A DNA stretch of 64,000 nt from Kribbella antiqua. Its GTDB lineage: Bacteria; Actinomycetota; Actinomycetes; Propionibacteriales; Kribbellaceae. A program made the position numbers and the translations under genes. The notes below the pieces were generated by a model. The model ran no database searches, was not told the DNA's origin, and worked only from the letters and a program-made list of their open reading frames with translations. Of the stretch, positions 8,258 to 17,621 are shown in pieces. Where the stretch lies: NCBI RefSeq assembly GCF_004345665.1, contig NZ_SLWR01000010.1, forward strand, positions 153,977-217,976, given 5' to 3'. Each line of letters opens with the position of its first letter. Position 1 is the first letter of the stretch.

Positions 8258-8791
8258 CTAGGTAGTGGGCAGGAGATGGAAGCCGACGCCTCGGACGGCG
8301 TGGATGGTGACTGTGGCGCCCAGCTTCGAGAGTTTTTGGCGGAGGCGTTTGACCACTGAGTGGATGTGGGAGCCGTGGCCCAGGTGTTCGTTGCCCCAGA
8401 CGGCGTGGTGGAGGCGTTGGTAGGTCCAGACGCGGCCAGGTTCCTTGACCAGGCAGTGCAGGAAGTCGTGTTCCAGGCGGGTCAGGGGGACCTCGCGGTT
8501 CTGCCAGCGGACGACGCGGCGGTCGACGTCCAGGTAGAGGTCGGCCAACTGGTCCGCTGGTGAAGGGGACGGCACTGCCGCGATCTGGGCAGTCTGCTCA
8601 TCGGGCAGTTGGGCCGGAGTCAGTACGACGGGACCGGCGGCCGTGGTGAGTTCGAGGAAGGCCCGGGCCTGGTCCGCGCTGTTCACCAGCAACAACGCCT
8701 CCGCACCGCCGAGCAGCCGGGCGAGTTGCACCCGCTCGGCCGTGGTGGTTGCCACCCCGATGATCAACGACGAATCCGGCGACCGCTCCAT
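8258..8791 (-). CDS. Winged-helix regulator with a half-receiver-like N-terminus (paralogue of 2515-3057)
   Basis: 177 residues with the same architecture as the gene at 2515-3057: an N-terminal SSLIIGVATTTAERVQLARL then ALLLVNSADQARAFLE (two beta-alpha units), a linker, and a C-terminal winged helix (RVWTYQRLHHAVW, IHSVVKRLRQKL, VTIHAVRGVGFHLL). The two proteins match closely through the DNA-binding part. ATG 8791 is preceded by GGGGAGGG. It converges with the S8 peptidase gene, the terminator lying between them. No receiver Asp or partner kinase is visible nearby, so signalling by phosphorylation is unlikely. Confidence 0.8.
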   Translation of the reverse strand: MERSPDSSLIIGVATTTAERVQLARLLGGAEALLLVNSADQARAFLELTTAAGPVVLTPAQLPDEQTAQIAAVPSPSPADQLADLYLDVDRRVVRWQNREVPLTRLEHDFLHCLVKEPGRVWTYQRLHHAVWGNEHLGHGSHIHSVVKRLRQKLSKLGATVTIHAVRGVGFHLLPTT

Positions 8792-8889
8792 GCGCGTCCC
8801 TCCCCAGTCAGCCAACCAGGCACAAGTACGTTTCACGACGCGAAGTAAGTCAAGGGATTCAGCGCGTGACCACCTGGCACATATGCGAA

Positions 8890-8931
8890 TTGTCCGAGAC
8901 AGGACAAATGTGCGGGTCCGGCGTGCGGACC
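8890..8931. promoter_or_regulatory. Two short inverted repeats between divergent regulator and arfA
   Basis: TTGTCC-GAGACA-GGACAA (8890-8907) and GGTCCG-GCGTG-CGGACC (8915-8931) are perfect 6-bp inverted repeats next to each other in the 203-bp gap between the regulator at 8791 and arfA at 8995. They are candidate operators; which gene they control is not evident. Confidence 0.4.
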
Positions 8932-8994
8932 GCCCGCGGTACGGAGTAATGTCCTCGCGCACGGTCACCCTTGACCGCATCCGACGGAGGAACA

Positions 8995-10074
8995 GTGCCC
9001 GGACTCGTTCGGCGGCCGCTCGTCGTGTGGCTGCTCGCGGCCCTCGCCGTACCCGTGTTGCTGACGGCTGTGCTCATTCCGGCCAAAGCGGGCACCACCG
9101 AGGACGAGCTGCGGGATCGTACGACGGCCGCGCTCCAGGCCCGCGGCATCAACGGCGCCGAGGTCGACATCGACGGCCGGGACGCCACGATCGCCGTGCC
9201 GGCCGGGGTGGACGCCGGCGAAGTCCGAGAGGTGGTCGCCGGCGTCGACGGCGTACGGTCGGTCAAGGTCGACGGCGGTACGACGGAGAGCACCCCCACT
9301 CCCCCGCCGCCCGCGGCCATCGCGCCGTTCGAGGTGGGCCGGACGGCACAGGCGATCCGGGTGCAGGCCGTGGTCCGCGATCAAGCGGTCAAGGACGCGG
9401 TCGCCGCCGAGGTCGGGAAGGTGATCGACGAGGGCAAGGAGTTCGACAACCGGATCACCGTCGACGCCGCGACCGGGTTGCCCGACGCGTCCGCGTTGGC
9501 GCCACTCATTCAGGCTCTGGCCTTCGGACCCGGCGATGTGTCCGCGCGGTACGACGGTACGACGATCACGCTGACGGGTCAGGTCGCGGACCAGGCCGCC
9601 AAGGCGACGGCCGCGCGGGCAGCCGCGAAGGCGGTGCCGGGTGCGGTGGTCGCGAACGAACTGGAGCTCCCGCCTCCGCCGAAGCCGGAGGTCAGTGAGG
9701 CCTGCCGCACCTTCGGGAGCCGGCTGGCGGAGTTCTCCCGGCACAACAAGATCGTGTTCCTGTCCGGGACATCGATCGTGAACGACGCGTCGAAGGGCTC
9801 GGTCATCCGGGCCGCGGCGCTGCTGAAGACGTGCACGACCGCGCGGGTCGAGGTGGCCGGTCACACCGACAACCTCGGTTCCCCCGCCACCAGCCTGCCG
9901 CTGTCGCAACGCCGCGCCGACGCCGTGAAGGCGACGCTGGTCCGGCTCGGAGTGCGGGCCGACCGCATCCTCGCGCACGGCTACGGGGAGTCCTTCCCGG
10001 TCGCGCCGAACACCACCGCCGCCGGCCGGATCGCCAACCGCCGGGCCGAGATTCGAGTACAAAGTGGCCCGTGA
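8995..10074 (+). CDS. arfA: ArfA/OmpATb-like membrane-anchored BON-OmpA protein
   Basis: 359 residues. An N-terminal membrane anchor (WLLAALAVPVLLTAVLI) precedes two BON-type alpha/beta domains (EVDIDGRDATIAVPAGVDAG; the second near GDVSARYDGTTITLTG) and a C-terminal OmpA-like peptidoglycan-associated domain (VEVAGHTDNLGS, LSQRRADAV, GYGESFPV, NRRAEI). The mycobacterial homologue Rv0899 is encoded with ArfB and ArfC, and the same order is found here. GTG 8995 is chosen because GGAGG lies 4 nt upstream; a TTG 24 nt earlier has no such site. The final residues SGP and the stop codon come from the left end of a palindromic element, so the natural C-terminus may have been replaced. Likely role: cell-envelope or acid/ammonia-stress function by analogy. 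Confidence 0.85.
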   Translation: MPGLVRRPLVVWLLAALAVPVLLTAVLIPAKAGTTEDELRDRTTAALQARGINGAEVDIDGRDATIAVPAGVDAGEVREVVAGVDGVRSVKVDGGTTESTPTPPPPAAIAPFEVGRTAQAIRVQAVVRDQAVKDAVAAEVGKVIDEGKEFDNRITVDAATGLPDASALAPLIQALAFGPGDVSARYDGTTITLTGQVADQAAKATAARAAAKAVPGAVVANELELPPPPKPEVSEACRTFGSRLAEFSRHNKIVFLSGTSIVNDASKGSVIRAAALLKTCTTARVEVAGHTDNLGSPATSLPLSQRRADAVKATLVRLGVRADRILAHGYGESFPVAPNTTAAGRIANRRAEIRVQSGP

Positions 10075-10228
10075 TGCTGGGGCCTTGAACGATGGCGGCG
10101 TCCAGGTGCGTGCATCGCAAGGCGGAGCAGCGTCCTCGATGCGGGTTTCATCGTGGATGCTGCTCCAACGCTGCGAGGCGCGTGCCTGGGCGTCGCCAGC
10201 GTCAAGGAACCAGCATCACGGGACACTT
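10062..10228. mobile_element. 167-bp near-palindromic element (MITE-like) between arfA and arfB
   Basis: The two halves are inverted copies at roughly 80% identity, starting AAGTGgCCCGTGATGCTGG on the left and AAGTGtCCCGTGATGCTGG on the right strand, and meeting at a 7-nt centre (CGGGTTT, 10142-10148). It has no coding capacity. The left end overlaps the last codons and stop of arfA, and the right end stops 11 nt before arfB. As RNA it would form a ~77-bp stem. The terminal inverted repeats suggest a non-autonomous transposable element, though no target duplication is clear; an intragenic attenuating hairpin is the alternative. Confidence 0.6.
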
Positions 10229-10239
10229 AAGGGGAATTG

Positions 10240-10344
10240 ATGAGTTGGCTGATCGCGGAGACCTGGATCCTGCTGCTGGTGGCGTTCGTGCTCGGAAGCG
10301 CGGCGGCCTGGCTGGTGCACCGCCTGTCGAGAGGGGTGCGCTGA
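10240..10344 (+). CDS. arfB: ArfB-like 34-residue membrane protein
   Basis: A 34-residue protein with one membrane helix (ETWILLLVAFVLGSAAAWLV) and a basic tail (HRLSRGVR). AAGGGG precedes the ATG. Its TGA overlaps the next start as TGATG, so it is translationally coupled to arfC. Position between arfA-like and sunset-domain genes matches mycobacterial ArfB (Rv0900), a small membrane accessory protein. Sequence similarity cannot be judged at this length, so the name rests mainly on context. Confidence 0.7.
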   Translation: MSWLIAETWILLLVAFVLGSAAAWLVHRLSRGVR

Positions 10345-10922
10345 TGGCCTGGCTGATGCGGCACAACTGGCTGTGGTCCCTGCTCGCCTTCTCCCTCGGC
10401 GCGGCGATCACCTGGTTCCTGCTGGTACGACGGGAACAGCTTGCCCCGGTCCTGGTCGAGGAGCCGGTGGAGGAGAAGGAAGAGGTCCTGGTCGGGGCAT
10501 CGGTCGGGGTCCGCGCCGAGCCCGTCGTGCAGGCCGAGACCGTCGTACCGGCTGCGCCCGTCGTACCGCAACCGGTCTTCTCGCGGCGGATGGAACCGGA
10601 GCGGGTCGAGGAGCCGACGCTTTTCGATCACGTCGCCGAGTTCGGGCCAGGCGACACAACTGCGAGTGAGCCGCAGGTACCCACCGACGTGCCGCCCGGA
10701 CGGTACGGTGAGGGCTCGGCCGATGCGGTACCGCACCAGGGTCCGCCGGACGGGTTCACCATCAAGGGCAACGCCCAGTCGATGCTGTTCCACACCCCCG
10801 ACTCGCCGTACTACGGCCGGACCAAACCCGAGGTCTGGTTCCGTAGCGAGGCCGATGCCGAACGCGCCGGCTTCACCAAGTACGCCCGCCGTCCGCGGAA
10901 GTCCGCCAAACCCGCCGAGTGA
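10344..10922 (+). CDS. arfC: ArfC-like membrane protein with C-terminal sunset domain
   Basis: 192 residues: an N-terminal membrane helix (WLWSLLAFSLGAAITWFLLV), a long acidic, Val/Pro-rich linker, and a conserved C-terminal module (FTIKGNAQSMLFHTPDSPYY, then EVWFRSEADAERAGF) that matches the sunset domain of ArfC (Rv0901; GWLVKGRSDTRLYYTPEDP region). The start overlaps the arfB stop by one base. ArfB and ArfC are thought to assist ArfA at the envelope; the sunset domain's own ligand is unknown. Confidence 0.8.
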   Translation: MAWLMRHNWLWSLLAFSLGAAITWFLLVRREQLAPVLVEEPVEEKEEVLVGASVGVRAEPVVQAETVVPAAPVVPQPVFSRRMEPERVEEPTLFDHVAEFGPGDTTASEPQVPTDVPPGRYGEGSADAVPHQGPPDGFTIKGNAQSMLFHTPDSPYYGRTKPEVWFRSEADAERAGFTKYARRPRKSAKPAE

Positions 10923-10948
10923 CACCGCACCGAAGGAGAATGTGACTC

Positions 10949-11182
10949 GTGGCGAAACCCGTGGTCACCTTCGAAGAGGGCGAGGACGGCGTTTGGCGTC
11001 CTCCCGCCGACGGTCAGGCGACACTCGACGACTTCTCCCAGAAGCACGTCGATGCGGCCCAGACCGGGATGAGCGATGCGCGCCGTGCCACCCAGCAGAG
11101 GGCGGGCCGCGGTGGCCGAGGCAGGCGTCGTACCGCGCCGAACACCGCCAGGGAGAAGGGCGAGCGCGGGCCGAGAAGCTGA
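10949..11182 (+). CDS. Small charged hypothetical protein
   Basis: 77 residues from GTG 10949, with AAGGAG 10 nt upstream and 26 nt after arfC. The N-terminal half is acidic (VTFEEGEDGVWRPPADG); the C-terminal half is strongly basic (RAGRGGRGRRRTAPNTARE), so it may bind nucleic acid or be disordered. I do not recognise it. Supported mainly by the ribosome-binding site and its operon-like place; it could still be spurious. Confidence 0.45.
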   Translation: MAKPVVTFEEGEDGVWRPPADGQATLDDFSQKHVDAAQTGMSDARRATQQRAGRGGRGRRRTAPNTAREKGERGPRS

Positions 11183-11482
11183 CCGCCCATGCACCTCCGG
11201 TGACCCGGGAAACGGTGCGAGATAGGGGGACGAGGCACCTATTTGCTTGGAGTGGCTTCGGACCGTCACACTGAGCGCAACGCCGGGCCGGACCGCCCAT
11301 CCCACGGCGTCACCACATCACCGGACCCACCGGCAAAACCGCGGCGTTCCCTTTTACGAACCTGGCAACGGGGTATGGGGACCTGTGCACGCCGGAGGAG
11401 TCCATCCGTCCGCGACCCGGTTCGGGTGCGTGGCGGCAACCCGCAGTACCGCTAGGTTTGGAGACACCCGATGGAGGTGAGC
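11183..11482. other. Intergenic leader upstream of treS
   Basis: About 300 bp without a convincing gene. TAGGTT at 11453 could be a -10 element giving a very short leader before treS, but no matching -35 is seen. TTTTACGAACC-type sequence near 11352 is the most AT-rich spot. No riboswitch or repeat was recognised. Confidence 0.4.
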
Positions 11483-13191
<1,709 letters not shown>

Positions 13192-13192
<1 letters not shown>

Positions 13193-14604
13193 TGACTTCC
13201 CATCTGGACCAGGTCCAGTCCTTCTGCTCGGGCCAGAGGTGGTTCGGCGAGAAGGGACACGACGTCCATGTCGACGCGATGGCCACCTCGGTGTGGCTGT
13301 CGGTCGAGGACGCCTGGCCCGCGGTCCGGATCGGGTTCGTCTACTGTTCCGGTCCGCCCGGCGCGGAGTACCCGATCCGCGTCTACCAGCTGCCGCTCAG
13401 CTACCACCGCGAACCGGTCGAGAACCTCGGTCACGCGCTGGTCGGTGAGTGGGAGGAGCAGGATCTCGGCGACACCCAGGTCTGGGTGTACGACGCCCTC
13501 CACGACAAGGAGGCGACGCCGTACTGGCTGGACGGGCTGACCCACGGACGGCGGCTGGACGGGCTGGAGTTCCATCCCGTCCACGCCCCGGACCGGAGCA
13601 CGGTCGTACCGGAGGACGCGCAGTCGCTCGTCCTCACCGTGGAGCAGAGCAACACGTCGCTGGTGTTCGGCGACGTGGCGCTGCTCAAGGTGTTCCGGCG
13701 GCTCGAGCCCGGGAGCAATCCCGGGGTCGAGATCGAGTCGGCGCTCACCGAGGCCGGGTCGGAGCTGGTCCCGGAGGTGCTCGGGTCGGCGCGCGGCAGC
13801 TGGCCGCACGCGGGCGGCGGGACCGACACGGGCGAGCTGGCGATGATGACCGCGTTCCAGAAGAACGCGACCGACGGCTGGTCGTTCGCCTGCTCGTCGG
13901 TGCGGGACCTGTACGCCGAGGGTGACCTGCACGCCGAGGAGGTCGGCGGTGACTTCGCCGCCGAGTCGCACCGGCTCGGCGCGAGTACGGCGCAGGTCCA
14001 CTCCGAGCTGGCCAAGGCCCTCGGTACGGACATCTGGGAGCCGGCCAAGCTGGTCGAGCACTCTGCGGCGATGCGGCGCCGGCTCGACCTCGCCGCCGGT
14101 GTGATCCCCGAGCTGGCGCCGTACAAGGACGGTCTGGCCCGGTGGTTCGATGCGCTGGCGACGTACGACCAGCCGGTCACGGTGCAGCGGATCCACGGTG
14201 ACTTCCACCTGGGTCAGGTACTGCGGACGATCGACGGCTGGAAGCTGATCGACTTCGAGGGCGAGCCGGCCAAGTCGCTGATCGAGCGGCGCGCGCTGGA
14301 CACCCCCGTCAAGGACATCGCCGGGATGCTGCGCTCGTTCGACTACGCGGCCCGGTCGCTGCTGGCCGACCACCTGGGCGACTCCCAGATCGCGTACCGC
14401 GCGGCCGAGTGGGCCGGTCGCAACCAGCGGGCGTTCTGCGACGGCTACGCCGAAGTGGCCGGGGCGGATCCGCGGCATCTCGATGTGCTGCTGAACGCGT
14501 TCCTGGCGGACAAAGTGGTCTACGAGACGCTGTACGAAGCCCGGAACCGGCCGACCTGGCTGCCGATCCCATTGGCGGCGGCCGCACAACTGGCTGAACG
14601 CTGA
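13192..14604 (+). CDS. mak: Maltokinase
   Basis: Phosphorylates maltose with ATP to maltose-1-phosphate, the GlgE donor. 470 residues, typical of Mak/Pep2. The eukaryotic-kinase-like C-lobe carries catalytic Asp337 in QRIHGDFHLGQVL and the Mg-binding IDFEGEP motif, followed by RRALDTPVKDIAGMLRSFDY, a signature of this family. The N-terminal cap region (FCSGQRWFGEKG) is also characteristic. GTG start overlaps the treS stop by one base. Together with treS, glgB and glgE it forms the complete trehalose-to-glucan route. Confidence 0.93.
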
Positions 14605-14670
14605 TACCCCAAATCTCTGCCAAGTAACCCTCACTGAGGTGAGAATTACAGAGCGTGGGTGAGCGACCAC

Positions 14671-14686
14671 TGTAATACTTGCGGGT
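14671..14686 (+). promoter_or_regulatory. Candidate -10 element for a leaderless SARP transcript
   Basis: TGTAATACT at 14671-14679 resembles an extended -10 element and lies 7 nt before the ATG at 14687, the spacing of leaderless actinobacterial mRNAs. No -35 match or Shine-Dalgarno is seen. A small CTCAC-TGAG-GTGAG hairpin lies just upstream at about 14632-14645. Confidence 0.35.
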
Positions 14687-17578
14687 ATGCCCCCCGAGCC
14701 CCCGCTAGAGGTGCTTGTCCTCGGTCCTCTGGCAGTCCGGCTCGGCGGCGCCCCGATCTCCGTCGACCGTCCGTTGGAGCGGGCTCTGCTGGTCCGGCTC
14801 GCGCTGGCCGGCGGGATGTCCGTGCCAGACCACCGGCTCGCCGCGGACCTCTGGGGTGACGTCGACCTGGCCCGCCCGACCGAGCGCCTGCGCGTGCTCG
14901 CGTCCCGGCTGCGCGCCGCGATCGACTCGCCTGATTCGCTCACCCGGGTCAACGGCGGCTATGCGCTCGCGGCGCAGCTGACCGATCTCACCGAGGCCCG
15001 GGCGGCGGCCGAGCGCATGCATGCGGCCGTGCGGGCCGGCGACCACCTCGCCGTACGGACGGCTGCGCGGCAGGCGCTCGCACTGTGGCGCGGGCCGTCA
15101 CTCGCGGACCTGAGGACGGTTCCGTACGCCGTGACCGAAGGCGAACAGCTGGATGCGTGGCGGCTGACTCTGCAGGTAGAGCTGCTGGACGCAGAACTGG
15201 CTCTCGGGCATGCGGCTGAAGCTGGCCGGGAGCTGGAAGCGCTGGCGGCTGAGAACCCCTTGCACGAACGACTCTGGTGCCTGCTGGCGTTGGCGTTGTA
15301 CCGGACCGGACGCCAGGCGGATGCGCTGAGCCGGATGGCCAGGCTGCGGAACCGGCTCGCGGAAGAGCTCGGTGTCGACCCGGCGCCGGACAGCGCGGCG
15401 ATGGAGCTGCGGTTGCTCCGGCAGGATCCCACCTTGTTGCTCTCGGCCCCTGAGCCGGCCGCTCCCCCAGCCGCGCCGGCAGCTGATCTGCCGTCTCCGC
15501 TGACCAGCTTCGTCGGGCGGCAGCAGGAGCTGTCGTCGCTGGTGAAACGACTCGACGAACCAGGTCTGGTCACGTTGACCGGAGGTCCGGGCAGCGGGAA
15601 GTCGCGGTTGTCCTCCGAGGCCGCGCGGGCCGTGGCGGGTCGCGTCGTACGGCTGATCGAGCTTGCTCCGCTGCAGCGCGAGAGCGCCGTACTGGAAGCG
15701 ATCGTGGGTGACGATGCCGGTGGTTCGGATCCGATTGCGGCGGCCGCGGCCGCGCTCGACGGGTCGGTGCTGGTGCTCGACAACGCGGAGCATGTGGTTG
15801 AGCAGGTTGCCGAGATCGTGGCCGGGTTGCTGCGCCGGGCGCCTTCGTTGACGGTGCTGGTGACGTCGCAGCGTCCGCTGCAACTCGCGGCCGAGGAAGT
15901 GCGGCCGATGCGTCCGCTGGATGCGCTGGCGGCGGCGCAGCTGTTCACCGAGCGCTGTGCGGCCGACGCGCAGGGGGCCGATCCGGAGCAGGTCTCGGCG
16001 ATCTGTACGGCGGTCGATCGGATGCCGCTCGGGATCGAGCTGGCCGCTGGTCTCACCCGAACGTTGACCGTGCCGCAGTTGGCGAAGCGGCTCGCGGATC
16101 GGATGCGGCTGCTGGTGGCCGGGTCGCGGGATTCGCAGGCTCGGCACACGAGCCTGGTCGCCGCGCTGGACTGGAGTCATCAGTTGCTCGGCGAGGCGGA
16201 ACGCGCCGTACTGCGGCGGGTGGCGGTCTTCGCGGGTGGGTTCACGTTGGAGGCGGCCGAGCAGGTCGCGCTGGATCCGCGGGACGTCGCGCCGGCGCTG
16301 ACGGAGCTGGCGGACCGGAGTCTGCTGACGGTCGAGGCGGTGAACGGGCGGCGGTTCCGGTTGCTTGAGACCGTGCGGGACTACGCACTGGCGAAGCTCG
16401 AGGAGGCCGGCGAGACCGAGCTTGCGCGAGCGGCCGAGCTCGAGTGGGCGACGCAGTACGTCCGGACCTTGGGCGAGGAGGACAACGACTTCGCCTCGGC
16501 GCAGTCGGTCGGCGCGGTGTTCGCCGAGTGGCCGAATCTGCTCGACGCGCTGGATCGTGCGCCGGGCACGGACAACGCGCTCGCCGGGCTCCGGCTTGCT
16601 CTCGAGATGCACTTCCCCTGGCTGATCAGGGGTTGGTACCCGGAAGCGGCGCGGCACTTCGCGGCTCTGTCGGACGCACCGGGCGCCTCCATGGCCGAAC
16701 GGCTGACCGCGCTGAGCAACCACGGCTTCATGCTGACGATGCGCGGCCATTTCGAGGAGGCCGCGGCGAAGCTGACCGAGGCCGAAGCGCTCGCCCGGCA
16801 GCAGGACGACGACAACCTGACGATGACGGTCTTGTACTACCGCAGCATCGTCGAGATCGAGCGCGGTCATCTCAACGACGCATTCACCCCGTTGCAGGCC
16901 GGCCAGGCCCTCGCCCGTACGTCGCCCCGCTTCGAACGACGGCTGTCGTCGTTCACCGACGCGCTCGGCACGCTGTACGTCTACACCGGTCAGCCCGAGG
17001 CGGCCCGCGAGTGCTACGAAACGTGCATCGTCGCGGATCGCGAGTACGGCGACGAGCACGGGCTGTCGCGTGGACTCAGCAACCTCGCCGGCGCCCTGGT
17101 CAGCCTCGGCCGGCTGGAGGAGGCGCTGAAGGCGGCGACCGAGTCCGACCACTACGCCCGCCAGTTGGACGACCGGCAGATCCTTCCGCTGAACGACGTG
17201 ATCCGCGCTCTGGTCGCGGTCGCGCGGGGCTCGCTCGGTGACGCGGAGAAGCACCTGCGCTCCGCGATCGAATACGCGATCGCCGACGGCAGCGGTGCCA
17301 ACGTCGCCTACATCGACCTGGCCGACGTACTCATCCAGCAAGGCGAACTCGACGAAGCCGCAACCCTGCTGGACGCAGTCTTCGAAGAAGCCCCCGCCCA
17401 CAGCACGATCTGGCTGGCCGCCCGCGCCGTAGCCGCCGCCCTCGCCCTCGCCCAAGGCGACCGCCCCCAGGCGGCCTCCATAACCACCGAAACCACCGCC
17501 GCCTACGCCCGCGCCGGCTTCGCCTGGCCCCGCTACGCCACCCGCCTAACCACCGTCCGCAACGCGCTCACCGAGTGA
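14687..17578 (+). CDS. SARP/AfsR-type regulator: winged helix, BTAD, NTPase and TPR domains
   Basis: 963 residues. Order: an OmpR-like winged helix (~1-95; EVLVLGPLAVRLGGAPI, RLRVLASRLRAAI), a bacterial transcriptional activation domain (~100-245; ALWRGPSLADL, LHERLWCLLALALYRTGRQ, LGVDPAPD), an NB-ARC-type NTPase (Walker A TLTGGPGSGKSR; Walker B SVLVLDNAEHV; ~285-570), then TPR-like helices (~600-960). It sits between mak and glgB, 82 and 43 nt away, so it may control or be co-transcribed with the glucan genes. Signals for this family are usually not known. The last ~240 nt switch to C-rich, G-poor codons. Length and domain order fit AfsR-like proteins. Confidence 0.9.
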   Translation: MPPEPPLEVLVLGPLAVRLGGAPISVDRPLERALLVRLALAGGMSVPDHRLAADLWGDVDLARPTERLRVLASRLRAAIDSPDSLTRVNGGYALAAQLTDLTEARAAAERMHAAVRAGDHLAVRTAARQALALWRGPSLADLRTVPYAVTEGEQLDAWRLTLQVELLDAELALGHAAEAGRELEALAAENPLHERLWCLLALALYRTGRQADALSRMARLRNRLAEELGVDPAPDSAAMELRLLRQDPTLLLSAPEPAAPPAAPAADLPSPLTSFVGRQQELSSLVKRLDEPGLVTLTGGPGSGKSRLSSEAARAVAGRVVRLIELAPLQRESAVLEAIVGDDAGGSDPIAAAAAALDGSVLVLDNAEHVVEQVAEIVAGLLRRAPSLTVLVTSQRPLQLAAEEVRPMRPLDALAAAQLFTERCAADAQGADPEQVSAICTAVDRMPLGIELAAGLTRTLTVPQLAKRLADRMRLLVAGSRDSQARHTSLVAALDWSHQLLGEAERAVLRRVAVFAGGFTLEAAEQVALDPRDVAPALTELADRSLLTVEAVNGRRFRLLETVRDYALAKLEEAGETELARAAELEWATQYVRTLGEEDNDFASAQSVGAVFAEWPNLLDALDRAPGTDNALAGLRLALEMHFPWLIRGWYPEAARHFAALSDAPGASMAERLTALSNHGFMLTMRGHFEEAAAKLTEAEALARQQDDDNLTMTVLYYRSIVEIERGHLNDAFTPLQAGQALARTSPRFERRLSSFTDALGTLYVYTGQPEAARECYETCIVADREYGDEHGLSRGLSNLAGALVSLGRLEEALKAATESDHYARQLDDRQILPLNDVIRALVAVARGSLGDAEKHLRSAIEYAIADGSGANVAYIDLADVLIQQGELDEAATLLDAVFEEAPAHSTIWLAARAVAAALALAQGDRPQAASITTETTAAYARAGFAWPRYATRLTTVRNALTE

Positions 17579-17621
17579 GGTTTGTGTACATAAGAACTCG
17601 ACGGGTACGGGGGTGCGGTAG

